From assembly GCF_009932555.1 (NCBI RefSeq), contig NZ_BLJO01000002.1:21379-85378 (forward strand): a stretch of DNA of 64,000 bases, written 5' to 3'. The notes under the pieces were generated by a model. It was not told the origin of the DNA. It worked only from the letters and a program-made list of their open reading frames with translations, and did not search any database. The position numbers and the translations under genes are program-made. Below, in pieces: positions 25,188-34,170 of the stretch (positions are counted from its first letter, which is position 1; every line of letters begins with the position of its first letter). The stretch is from Steroidobacter agaridevorans. Its GTDB lineage: Bacteria; Pseudomonadota; Gammaproteobacteria; Steroidobacterales; Steroidobacteraceae.

Positions 25188-26305
25188 TGCAAACCTCATC
25201 CTGGTTTCAGCGCTACCTGCTGCCGGGCTTCGCCTTCAAGGCGGTGGTCATCGGCGGGGGGTATGCGACGGGCCGCGAACTCGTCGAATTCTTCCTGCCG
25301 AGCGGTCCGTACGGCGGGTTGGTATCGATGATCTTTGCCGGTGCGATCTGGAGCGTGATCTGTATCGCGACATTCCTGTTCGCTCGGGCCACGCACAGCG
25401 AGGACTATCGAACGTTCTTCCGCAACCTGCTTGGCCGCGGCTGGGTCGTTTTCGAGATCTCTTATTGTTTGTTGATCGTGCTCATTCTTGCCGTCTTCGG
25501 TGCGGCTGCGGGGGCGCTCGGCGCGGCGCTCTTCGGTTGGTCGCCGCTTGCCGGCACGCTGTGTCTGATGCTCGGGATCGCGCTCTTCGTGGCCTTCGGC
25601 AACGCGTCCGTCGAGCAGCTCTTCAAGTGGGTGTCATTCTTCCTGTATGGGGTCTATGGGCTGTTCCTGGTGCTGGCGTTGAGCAAGTTCGGCGATCGGA
25701 TCGCGGCGAACTTCGCGCTCGATGTGCCAACGGACGGCTGGGCCTTCGCGGCCGTGACCTACACGGGTTACAACATCGTCGGAGCTGTCGCGATTCTACC
25801 GGTGCTGCGACACCTGCGAGACAATCGCGATGCGGTCATTGCCGGTGCGCTGTGCGGGCCGCTTGCCATGATCCCGGCGATTCTTTTCTTCGTTTGTATG
25901 GTGGCGTACTACCCCGAGATCTCAGCAGAAGCGCTGCCCTCGGATTACCTGTTGCAGCGATTGGGCTTTCCGCTGTTTCACGGCTTGTTTCAGCTCATGA
26001 TCTTTGCCGCTTTGCTCGAGAGCGGCACCGGCAACGTGCACGCCGTGAATCAGCGCATCGCGCAAGTCTGGCGCGCCCGATTCAATCGCGACCTGCCGGC
26101 GCGGGCCCGGTTCATCTCGGCGGGTGTGCTGCTCATCGTCGCGATGTTGTTCGCCGAACGATTCGGTCTGGTCGCGCTGATCGCGAGCGGCTATCGCACG
26201 TTGTCGTATGTGTTGATCGTGGTGTACGTGCTGCCGCTACTGACCTATGGCCTCTGGCGGCTGGCAAGAACACAAACTCACCATGCGTATCTCTCAACAG
26301 ATTGA
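25187..26305 (+). CDS. YkvI-family inner-membrane transporter
   Basis: The 372-residue protein is hydrophobic with about ten transmembrane segments. The opening PGFAFKAVVIGGGYATGRELVEFF and the TYTGYNIVGAVAILPVL segment are typical of the YkvI membrane family, which belongs with the amino-acid/polyamine/choline transporter fold. ATG 25187 overlaps the DUF1611 stop (TGATG). A TTG at 25172 would add five residues. In this operon it probably brings a D-amino acid or dipeptide released in the periplasm into the cell (inference). Confidence 0.78.
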   Translation: MQTSSWFQRYLLPGFAFKAVVIGGGYATGRELVEFFLPSGPYGGLVSMIFAGAIWSVICIATFLFARATHSEDYRTFFRNLLGRGWVVFEISYCLLIVLILAVFGAAAGALGAALFGWSPLAGTLCLMLGIALFVAFGNASVEQLFKWVSFFLYGVYGLFLVLALSKFGDRIAANFALDVPTDGWAFAAVTYTGYNIVGAVAILPVLRHLRDNRDAVIAGALCGPLAMIPAILFFVCMVAYYPEISAEALPSDYLLQRLGFPLFHGLFQLMIFAALLESGTGNVHAVNQRIAQVWRARFNRDLPARARFISAGVLLIVAMLFAERFGLVALIASGYRTLSYVLIVVYVLPLLTYGLWRLARTQTHHAYLSTD

Positions 26306-26762
26306 AAAGCCTCACTGCGCGGCGATCCTCATCGGGGGCGGGCGAAACAATCAGCGGCGCGGAATGGCGCCGGGCGAGAGGATTTTCGTGGATCGACTGA
26401 TCGCTCATGGCGATGAGCTCGGAGCTGTCTATGAAGAGATCGATCGGAAGTTGCAGGCCCATCCATCCGCTATCCATTGCCTTCTTGCATCGATCGTACG
26501 CGCGGCCGTTCTCTGTTCTGAGTTCGGCGTGTTGCGGGGGAAGACTTCTCGCAGTCCTGATGCACTGTCCGTGAAGGGGCGTGGGGTCAGCGGATCTTTC
26601 GCACAGGCGCTACGAGCCGATTTCGGGAAGGCCATGTTTGCCGTGATTGAGCTGAATAGCATGCGCAATGGTGGTGTGCTGCCAGTCGGCTTCATGCTCT
26701 CCGATGCCGCGGTCGGCACCCTTGCCAAGTATGTGCTTGAAACGACGCTGCCCGTCGCCTGA
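26283..26762 (+). CDS. Hypothetical protein overlapping the permease gene
   Basis: The frame encodes 159 residues starting at ATG 26283, overlapping the permease by 23 bp. An internal ATG at 26364 is an alternative that avoids the overlap. The codon pattern (G/C in third positions) looks coding. The sequence has no signal peptide and no motif I recognise. It ends 39 bp before the end of the converging gene at 26801. It may be a small last gene of the operon. A weak opposite-strand frame overlaps it, so its reality is not certain. Confidence 0.5.
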   Translation: MRISQQIEKPHCAAILIGGGRNNQRRGMAPGERIFVDRLIAHGDELGAVYEEIDRKLQAHPSAIHCLLASIVRAAVLCSEFGVLRGKTSRSPDALSVKGRGVSGSFAQALRADFGKAMFAVIELNSMRNGGVLPVGFMLSDAAVGTLAKYVLETTLPVA

Positions 26763-26800
26763 CGAGTCAGATGGCTCATTGCGTTCGATCTTTCCTCGCG

Positions 26801-28882
26801 TCATTTCTCCAGCGGGTTGCTGCGCATTTGAATGTGCACGACCAGCGGCTTCGTGCCTTTGCCGCCCTCTTTGTGCCACGGCGTGCGATCGCCGCTCGGC
26901 ACCCATAGACCGCGGCCTTTCCAGCCGGCCTTGGCGTCGTCGACGCGGCCTTCGAAGCCCTTGGTGTAGAAGCCGAGCGGATACGGAATGCGCAGCGTCA
27001 CGAACTTGCGGTCAACCAGCGCGTGAACGCCATCGAACAAGTTGCCCGTGGCGATGGGCGTGTTCGCGCCCAGGCCCAGCGTGTTGTGCTGGTCGACCCA
27101 GGTGTAATAGCTCGATTCGACGCTCAGGTCGTTATCGCCCGCGAAGCTCGGGCCAGGCAATCGATGGAAGCGCCAACCTTCGGGACAGTGCGCGCCAGTC
27201 GCCTTCGCTCCGTTCAGTGGATCTTTGCATTTGCGCCGATCGAACTCGCCGAGATGTCCGCTGCCTAGCGAGACCCACACCACGCCACTGCGATCGATAT
27301 CCGCGCCGCGTACGCCATAGCCAGGCAACGGCACGGAATACATTTCCGTGAGCTGAGTGCGTGGATCGAAACGCACGATCGCGCCGGGATAGCGGAATGC
27401 AACCGATCCCCAAACCGATCCATCCGCCGGATTCGGCATCACGGCGTAGAAGCCGCCGGCAATGCGTGCATCGAGCTTTGGATCGACCGGTTGGTCCGGC
27501 TCGGTCCACTGGTCGAGCTTGCCGTTGCCGTTCCTGTCGAGGACGAGCGGCGACCATCCCTGCGATGCCGCGGCATCGCCTGTCTCATCGAACTTCTTGG
27601 TATTGAGCCAGCCGACGACTTCGCCGCCGCCGCTAGTCCATAACGTGTGATCCGCATCTTCGGCGAATTGCAGATGATGCGTACTGAAACAGGTGTCGAT
27701 GAAGGTGTATTGTTTCGTGCTCGGAACATATACCGCCAGATGCCGGGATGCTCGTTCCGTCGGAAACCGTTTCGCCGAGGGATGAGTCGAGCACTTCTTG
27801 CAAAAGCTGGGATTCGCGGCTGCGCGAATGCGGGCCGTGTACCACACGCGGCCTTTGTGATCGAGCATCGGGTTGTGCGCGTTCGCCTTGCTATCCCAGA
27901 TCGCTTCATCGCCCCAGTAGGGCGACCGTGCGGTGACCGGATCTTCCTTCGTGGTCGGCGTGTTTGCATCGCGAACCGGCGCGTGGAATGTGGTCGCCGT
28001 ATTGCGCACCGGGTCCAGGATCGGAAAGTCGTCGGTGCTGAGCTCCGGTGCGCCATAAAGCAGACCGTTGGCGTTGATGGTTGGATTGCGCCGATCGGTG
28101 CCCGACAGATCGTGCAAGTATGCCTTTGCGTTGGACCAGTCGCGCACGGTCGCAACGATGTTTCGTTCCAGCCCGCTCGGTCGCTGGGGTTGTGCCTTGG
28201 GCAACTCGCCCGCCGCGATCCGATCGGTCCAGTCCGCAAGGTATTTGATCGGCACGCCGCGGAGCTGACCCATCGCCGTCCTCGTCATTTGTCCGCCTGC
28301 TTGTCCGGATTGAATACGACGCACCCAGGCATCGTGCGAGGAATTGAATTTGCCGAGGCTCGGGGGAATCGTGCGTGTCGCGAGATTGCCCATCTGATGG
28401 CAGCCGACGCACGCCATGTTTTTCATCCACATCAAATATTCTTCGCGTTTGCCGGGTAGGGCCGCGATCTCGCTTTCTTCCGGCAGCCGCATCATCGAAT
28501 ACCAGTACGCTGCCGGGTAAATAGCCGCCGCCGCGGCCGCGTTCGGCGCAGGGGAGACCTTGAGATCCACTTGTTTGCCGGGCATCGCCTGCGTTTTCTG
28601 CGAATCGGCCAGCCCATAGCCGCGCACCCACACGGAATACGTTGCCTTTGGCAAGTCGGGCACGACGTATCGGCCGCGATCGTCGGTGACGACGATACGG
28701 GCGAAGCGTGTATCGAATGCATCCGTCTCGGCGATGACCCACACGCCGGCCTCCGGGCCCTTGGCGCCCGTGACGGTTCCGCCAATGTCGTCGGCGTCGA
28801 GGGCTGGCGCCTGGGATTCGGCCGATTCCGCGCTGACCGCGAGAATAATGGCGCTGAGTACGATGGGCCACGAACGTTGCAT
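26801..28882 (-). CDS. Exported haem c protein with carboxypeptidase-regulatory-like and beta-propeller domains
   Basis: The 693-residue product has a signal peptide, a carboxypeptidase-regulatory-like domain (about 33-110, GGTVTGAKGPEAGVWVIAE... DDRGRYVVPDLP), a single haem c motif C158-V-G-C-H162, and a long C-terminal region with repeated propeller-like strands (HKGRVWYT, DHTLWTSGGG, DRSGVVWVSLG) as in virginiamycin B lyase-type propellers. A second CKKC pair lacks the His of a haem site. It is probably a periplasmic electron-accepting oxidoreductase or sensor. ATG 28882 has GGAG 6 bases before it; GTG 28894 is an alternative. Its substrate is unknown. It is divergent from the gene at 29078. 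Confidence 0.75.
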   Translation of the reverse strand: MQRSWPIVLSAIILAVSAESAESQAPALDADDIGGTVTGAKGPEAGVWVIAETDAFDTRFARIVVTDDRGRYVVPDLPKATYSVWVRGYGLADSQKTQAMPGKQVDLKVSPAPNAAAAAAIYPAAYWYSMMRLPEESEIAALPGKREEYLMWMKNMACVGCHQMGNLATRTIPPSLGKFNSSHDAWVRRIQSGQAGGQMTRTAMGQLRGVPIKYLADWTDRIAAGELPKAQPQRPSGLERNIVATVRDWSNAKAYLHDLSGTDRRNPTINANGLLYGAPELSTDDFPILDPVRNTATTFHAPVRDANTPTTKEDPVTARSPYWGDEAIWDSKANAHNPMLDHKGRVWYTARIRAAANPSFCKKCSTHPSAKRFPTERASRHLAVYVPSTKQYTFIDTCFSTHHLQFAEDADHTLWTSGGGEVVGWLNTKKFDETGDAAASQGWSPLVLDRNGNGKLDQWTEPDQPVDPKLDARIAGGFYAVMPNPADGSVWGSVAFRYPGAIVRFDPRTQLTEMYSVPLPGYGVRGADIDRSGVVWVSLGSGHLGEFDRRKCKDPLNGAKATGAHCPEGWRFHRLPGPSFAGDNDLSVESSYYTWVDQHNTLGLGANTPIATGNLFDGVHALVDRKFVTLRIPYPLGFYTKGFEGRVDDAKAGWKGRGLWVPSGDRTPWHKEGGKGTKPLVVHIQMRSNPLEK

Positions 28883-29077
28883 AGCTCGCTCCACGGGCGG
28901 GTCGGAGGATTCTAAGCGAAGTCATCAGGGGCGCGTTCGCCCGAAGAACGAGGCGCAATGGCGCGGCCGGCATCTTCATGCTCGTGCGTCAACGATTGAG
29001 CAATATCCTCCTGATCACGCTGCGTTATCGTGGCAGAGGCGGGGATTCGAGTGGTTGCCACTACATTGAAGGTGCGA

Positions 29078-30520
29078 ATGCGCGGTCAACAAAAAGCAGA
29101 ATGCGACGTGCATGCGCCATGGATGGCGACGCTTGGAGTGGCCTTGCTGGCAGTGACTGAGCTAAGCCGGGCAGCGCTACCGGCTGAGCCTTTCTGGCAA
29201 TCAAGAGACAACCCGCAGCGCGAGACTTCCGTCTCGGTGCAACTGCCGCCGGGCATCAAGGTCGTGCCGACGGAACTGGAAGGCCCCGTCTTCGCGGATG
29301 AGCAAGGGATGACGCTTTACATCTGGCCGCAGCAGCAGTTGCGCAACGGAAACCTGGGCGATCGGCGCAACAGCGGCGTTTCCACCTGTGACGACACGAT
29401 TTACAGGGAGACCTCGGGCCTCATGAGCCCGTACCCGCCGGGTTACCTGCTTCCGGATCTGGACAAACGACGCAGCTGCGAACAGCTGTGGAAACCGAAG
29501 CTGGCGCCTGCCGATGCCAAGCCCGTTGGCAACTGGACCCTGATCGAACGTGAGAGCGGCGAGATGCAGTGGGCCTACGACGGCTTGCCCCTCTATACCT
29601 CGGATCGCGATCGTGAGCCGGGCGATGTGCTCGCTGGCACGAAATCCATCATCGTGGGTGAACAAGGCGCCGCGCGCTTTCCGATCGGCCCGGCCGCCGA
29701 CATTCCGCCGGAGCTGGAAGTCATGCCGTTTCGCACCGGCCACCTGCTGATCACGAACAAGGGTTATTCGGTCTACAGCTCCGATGCCGATGCTCCGAAC
29801 CAATCAAATTGCAACAAGGAGTGCCTGAAAGACTGGGCGCCGGTGGCTGCGCCGCAGATCGCGAAGCCTCACGGTGAATGGAGCATCATCGAGCGCTCGC
29901 CTGGCATTCGGCAATGGACGTTCCGTGGCAAGCCGCTTTACACCTATCGGATCGAGAAGCGAACCCGCAGCATGATGGGGAGCGACAATCCCGGTTGGCA
30001 CAACGTGTTCACCCAGCGCGCCTATTCGCCGCCATCCGAATTCACGATTCAGGACTCGCGCATCGGTCAGGTGCTGGCGGATGCAAGTGGCAAGACAATC
30101 TATCTCTATCACTGCAACGACGACGCGCTCGATCAGCAGTCTTGCGACAGCCCGGAGTCACCGCAACAGTATCGGCTTGCGATCTGTGGCAACTTCGATC
30201 CGAAGGTATGTCAGGTGACGTTCCCCTATGTGAAAGCCCGGTCTGGTGCGAAGGCCGATAGCGCGCTGTGGTCGGTGATCGAAATCGATCCCAACACCGG
30301 CAACCGCGCGCTGCCAGGTCAAAGGGGTGCGATATCGGTGTGGGCGTATCGCGATCGGCCCGTCTACACCTACGGCGAAGATGAGAAGCCCGGCGATGTC
30401 AACGGCGACAATTTCGGTGAGTTCAATGGCGCCCGCAACGGCTTCAAGGCGTTCTGGCTGCGCGACGATTATCGCGACAACGCGATGGGCATCTCGCTGA
30501 AAGACATTACGGGCCGCTGA
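29078..30520 (+). CDS. Exported protein with repeated Y-x-D 'secreted repeat' units
   Basis: The 480-residue protein has a signal-like N-terminus and at least three copies of a unit with G-x-x-(L/V)Y ... C-x-x-x-C-x-x-x-W ... GEWSIIER ... W-(A/T)-(Y/F)-x-G-x-PLYTY, for example GMTLYIWPQQ, GYSVYSSDADAP and GKTIYLYHCN. This is the secreted-repeat family (COG4315-like), best known as short lipoprotein-like exported proteins of unknown role; here several are strung together. Paired Cys residues per unit suggest disulfides or metal binding. GAAGG precedes ATG 29078 by 5 bases; the frame is open to 29030. Divergent from the haem c gene, with 195 bp between. Confidence 0.72.
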   Translation: MRGQQKAECDVHAPWMATLGVALLAVTELSRAALPAEPFWQSRDNPQRETSVSVQLPPGIKVVPTELEGPVFADEQGMTLYIWPQQQLRNGNLGDRRNSGVSTCDDTIYRETSGLMSPYPPGYLLPDLDKRRSCEQLWKPKLAPADAKPVGNWTLIERESGEMQWAYDGLPLYTSDRDREPGDVLAGTKSIIVGEQGAARFPIGPAADIPPELEVMPFRTGHLLITNKGYSVYSSDADAPNQSNCNKECLKDWAPVAAPQIAKPHGEWSIIERSPGIRQWTFRGKPLYTYRIEKRTRSMMGSDNPGWHNVFTQRAYSPPSEFTIQDSRIGQVLADASGKTIYLYHCNDDALDQQSCDSPESPQQYRLAICGNFDPKVCQVTFPYVKARSGAKADSALWSVIEIDPNTGNRALPGQRGAISVWAYRDRPVYTYGEDEKPGDVNGDNFGEFNGARNGFKAFWLRDDYRDNAMGISLKDITGR

Positions 30521-31140
30521 TATAGAGCATACGCGGGGTGAAGCGAGGCGCCGCGAATCAGTCCACGTTGCATAGCCAGCCCGCAAGAAAACATGTTCCT
30601 CGACGAGGCGTAAACGACCGTCGCATCTCTGATGGATGGTGATGGACGCTGCTGCGCTAGAGCCAATGCGACCCAAGTGACTTTTTTGCACAATTGGTCA
30701 GACCAATGGGATTTCTCGCTGTGGCGTTTGTAGTATGTCGCACGTTGTCCTCAAGCATGGGCGCACGCAGTGATCGCTTCTACGCCGCGAGAGGCCTGGT
30801 CAAACCAAAAGCCGCACAAGTACCGATAGCGTAAGGCCTTGCGGTAAGACCAATAGCCGATGTATGGTCGGACAAATTATGAGTTTTGGTCGGACCAGTT
30901 GCGGACGTGCCTGCCTCCCTGAAACCGCAGCGAATTGCGGTACGGGTTTCGATTAACCAGATGTTGGGGGACCGATGTCTAAGCGGAACGAGCTCTCCGG
31001 TTATCGCCCTTCAGAGATAGCGGTAACAGGCCTGACTGCCAGCATGGCAAACGCGCAGGCGCCACAGACAAATTTCTAACCAAAAATTGGGCGACTCTGA
31101 AATGAAAGTTTTAGAGGTTGCCTTAGGGGGCAAAGCTAAG
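30521..31140. promoter_or_regulatory. Regulatory region of the GH10 gene with TGGT-N3-ACCA operators
   Basis: This 620-bp stretch carries no convincing gene. It holds a 15-bp perfect palindrome ATTGGTCAGACCAAT (30693-30707), TGGTCAAACCA (30797-30807), TGGTCGGACCA (30887-30897) and an imperfect TGGTCGGACAA (30865-30875). TGGT-N3-ACCA is the recognised form of sites bound by GntR/FadR-subfamily repressors such as PdhR, LldR and UxuR/ExuR. The cluster lies 240-450 bp ahead of the xylanase start. No GntR gene is in the window. Confidence 0.6.
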
Positions 31141-33981
31141 ATGAAACTCTCGATCGACGTCCGCCTGCTCGCTCTCATCATGCTGTTTTCGGTATTCGCG
31201 GTAGCCTCCGGCCCTCCCGCCGAGGCCGGAGGAGAACTGAGACTTGTCTGGAATGGCGACGCCGACAAAGGCGTCGCCATGCAAGTCGGAGGTCATGCGA
31301 ACACAACTCGCGTCAACGCCTCCGGAGCGAAGATCACCTCCAACGCCAGTAGCGATGCCTTCCCCGGCATCTACTTCATTTTTGATGCAAAAGAGAGAGA
31401 CAGAGGCTTTCTGAAAGTCCATCCCAAAGTATTCAGAAAGTTTGCGAGCTTCACGATCACCACAAAAGCGGGCGATGCCTACACGGATTACCTGGTTGCT
31501 CCCGTCTCCGGTCAGCAAAGGTCCAGCGACGGTGGCTTTGTGTTCTTGCTCGATGAGGTAGGGTCCGGCAAACACATCAATATGGCTTTCATCGATGAGG
31601 CGCTTCTGCTCCCTCTTGGCAGCGTGCCCTATCCCGAGATCATCCTTGAACTGAACGAGCTCATTACGCAGGCCGAAGGTTTGAGAGCCGGCAACCGGGA
31701 ATTCCCGCTGCAGATCAGCCATACGGATGACGGTTCCGATGTGAACCGAGCTTTCCCGTGGGTGTATGCCAATGAGCTCATTGCTATCGATGACGCGCTC
31801 GAGTACGCGCGCCATGCACCCGTCGCCTGGGCCGCCGAAGCCATGGTTCGCCTCGAGGACGCCATGGCGGATCTCAGCGACAGGATCAAAGCGGACGGTT
31901 CAGATCCCTATTTCCGGCTCGATCCGGGCCCGGGCAGGTTGCCTGTCACAGTGACCGCGCCCACCAATGTCTGGAGCGCTAGAACACCGCTCGACGCCCG
32001 TGTGCCCGCCGACTTTGCGGGCGGCACATTCCAGGTGATTCCGTATCCTTTCGCGGATCGCGACGGCAAAGCCGATGTGCTGCAGATCAATTACATCCAT
32101 AACGGAATCAGCACGTTCGGCGGCATCACCATGCAATCTCCCTTGTCCCCGAGCGTGAACGTCCCCGCAGGCGCAACCATCGAGTTCGATGTCTATTATC
32201 CGAAGAGCGCGCAGGGCAGATTCATGAGGTGGCGAGTCAGAACTACCAATGCTGACCTCGATAGCTACCTGAGAAATTACGAGTACAACAACCTCAATCC
32301 CGACTGGGTTGGCAGCTACAACGGTGAAACCTGGCTGAGGGCTCACCACAGCATCAACGCCTCTACCGGCACTTCCTCGAACTTCATTCTCGAGCTCCAT
32401 GGCGAGACGGGTCGTCCCGCCGAAACCGGAATGCTTCTGGTCGCCAACGTCAAAATCACCGCGCCCGATCCCAACGGCATTCCGCTTCCCAACGTGGTCA
32501 ACCTGGAAAACCAAAGTGTCGTGGCGCCTTTGAAGAGTGTTTACAACAAGGAGAATGGCCTGTTCATGGTCGGCGCGATCGGGACCGGATCGGTCACCGG
32601 AACCCGGGCGCGTCACTATGAAATCTTTGTCGACGGCAACAATTTGAAGGCTGAGGGCACGCATCCGCGCGGCCCGAACTGGCTGAGAAGCGTTAGTGGC
32701 GCGGCCCTGACGGGCGCGACAACTGTCCCTGGCACAGGTGAATACAATTTCCCAACCAATTCTTATTTGGCGATCCGGGATTCTGGGGCTCCGGGACAGT
32801 ACAAAGCGCACGGCCACGTCTTGGCGTGGTACAACCAGGCGCCCGCATGGATGAGACAGATCATTCCCGCGAACCTTCCTTCCGGTTACAACGGCAGCAC
32901 CAATTTCTACGGATTGGGCAACGGCGTTACGACCCAGGTTCGCGTCGACAGGGAAATGGTCAGACGAGTGCAGTTCAATCACACGATGTACGTGATGCGG
33001 CACTTCCTGACCACAGATACGAAATACGGCTCGAGCGTGTCCCGCGGCGTCATCCCTTTCAACTCATGGGACGTACTCAACGAAGAAATCCACGAAAGCC
33101 GCCACAGCGAGCTCATCCCGACGGATCCGAACACCTGGAGAACGAGTCTCAAGCACACCAACTGGCTCGTGGCGATGTCGGATGAGCTGATCGGCGGCGA
33201 GATCACGCAGCACTACATTTACTTGCTGTTCAAGCACGCGCACATCGCGGCTCCCAATGCCCGGATGGCGGCGGCTTACAAAGCAAACTACGCATCGCTT
33301 CCCGAGTACATGAAGCTCGACGGCCACGACGCGGACGGCAGCATTGACGCCTATATCGTCGCGAATCCTCCAAAGCTGACCTACAACGACTACGACATCT
33401 TCACCCGCAGCAAGGCGAGGACTGTCTACAACATGGTGCGCGCGCTGAACACCGCGTGGCTCTCCGATCCGCTGTATGACGGAAGGCCCCTCATCGAAGA
33501 CGTCGGCATCCAGGGACACGATTCGGTGGGCAAGAGCCTTGCCAGCAACAATCAATATGCCATGGCCCTCTATGCCTCTCTCGTTGACCAAGGGCTTCTC
33601 TCCGGTATTGCCTTCTCGGAACTGGATCTCAAGCTGCCCACCGACGCCCCCGGCGGCGGCGCAACCGCTCCCGCGGTGCTCAACGTCAAGCAGTCCGACG
33701 CGCTGGGTTATCAGTACGCGCTGATGTACAAGCTGTTCACCAAGTTCGCCCCGTACATCGATCACATCATCAGCTGGGGGGTGTCCGGTTCAGGATGGCA
33801 GGGAAGCTATGTACTGTTCGACAGTCAGAGCAATGCCAATGGCGGCTACTACGGCGCCATGAAACCGGACAGATTCATTCTGGGACATTCATACCTGGAC
33901 CAATATTTCGAAGGCGAATACGAGAAAGTCCAGAACGGCTATGAAATTGATCTTGGCGATCTGGGAAGCTATACACGCTGA
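31141..33981 (+). CDS. Exported GH10 endo-beta-1,4-xylanase with N-terminal accessory domains
   Basis: The 946-residue protein ends in a GH10 domain: GHVLAWYNQAPAWM, the acid/base Glu648 in WDVLNEEI, IQGHD, and the nucleophile Glu827 in AFSELDLK. Ahead of it are a signal peptide (MKLSIDVRLLALIMLF), an unassigned region (about 30-270) and a beta-rich carbohydrate-binding-like domain (about 290-440, with EFDVYYPKSAQGR and NFILELHGE). It should cut xylan chains outside the cell or at its surface. ATG 31141 starts the signal peptide; AGGGGG is 11 bases upstream. In-frame ATG 31102 is less likely. Controlled, by position, through the TGGT-N3-ACCA sites upstream. Confidence 0.87.
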   Translation: MKLSIDVRLLALIMLFSVFAVASGPPAEAGGELRLVWNGDADKGVAMQVGGHANTTRVNASGAKITSNASSDAFPGIYFIFDAKERDRGFLKVHPKVFRKFASFTITTKAGDAYTDYLVAPVSGQQRSSDGGFVFLLDEVGSGKHINMAFIDEALLLPLGSVPYPEIILELNELITQAEGLRAGNREFPLQISHTDDGSDVNRAFPWVYANELIAIDDALEYARHAPVAWAAEAMVRLEDAMADLSDRIKADGSDPYFRLDPGPGRLPVTVTAPTNVWSARTPLDARVPADFAGGTFQVIPYPFADRDGKADVLQINYIHNGISTFGGITMQSPLSPSVNVPAGATIEFDVYYPKSAQGRFMRWRVRTTNADLDSYLRNYEYNNLNPDWVGSYNGETWLRAHHSINASTGTSSNFILELHGETGRPAETGMLLVANVKITAPDPNGIPLPNVVNLENQSVVAPLKSVYNKENGLFMVGAIGTGSVTGTRARHYEIFVDGNNLKAEGTHPRGPNWLRSVSGAALTGATTVPGTGEYNFPTNSYLAIRDSGAPGQYKAHGHVLAWYNQAPAWMRQIIPANLPSGYNGSTNFYGLGNGVTTQVRVDREMVRRVQFNHTMYVMRHFLTTDTKYGSSVSRGVIPFNSWDVLNEEIHESRHSELIPTDPNTWRTSLKHTNWLVAMSDELIGGEITQHYIYLLFKHAHIAAPNARMAAAYKANYASLPEYMKLDGHDADGSIDAYIVANPPKLTYNDYDIFTRSKARTVYNMVRALNTAWLSDPLYDGRPLIEDVGIQGHDSVGKSLASNNQYAMALYASLVDQGLLSGIAFSELDLKLPTDAPGGGATAPAVLNVKQSDALGYQYALMYKLFTKFAPYIDHIISWGVSGSGWQGSYVLFDSQSNANGGYYGAMKPDRFILGHSYLDQYFEGEYEKVQNGYEIDLGDLGSYTR

Positions 33982-33997
33982 TCGCAATTGATGGCGG

Positions 33998-34038
33998 GCT
34001 GCCCCATTCGGGCCTTGGATGGCTCGAAGTGGGGCGGC
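33998..34038 (+). terminator. Long hairpin after the xylanase gene
   Basis: The arms at 33998-34013 (GCTGCCCCATTCGGGC) and 34022-34038 pair over about 15 positions with one bulge and two mismatches, leaving an 8-nt loop. It starts 16 bp after the xylanase stop. There is no T-run, so it may be a transcript-stabilising hairpin rather than a full terminator. Confidence 0.45.
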
Positions 34039-34170
34039 GCCATCAAGATGACAGCCGCACGGGTTTGCGCATCGAATACGCCCTTTCGTGCCGACGTCAC
34101 CGTGTTCAATGGAAGTGGTGGGCCGTAGTATTTAGAGGTTGCGATTGCTATCGCTTTGGAGGGCGTCAGC

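Noticed and set aside
29550-30520. Possible haem or metal sites in the secreted-repeat protein
   Set aside because: Cys pairs lack the C-x-x-C-H pattern; nothing beyond possible disulfides can be supported.
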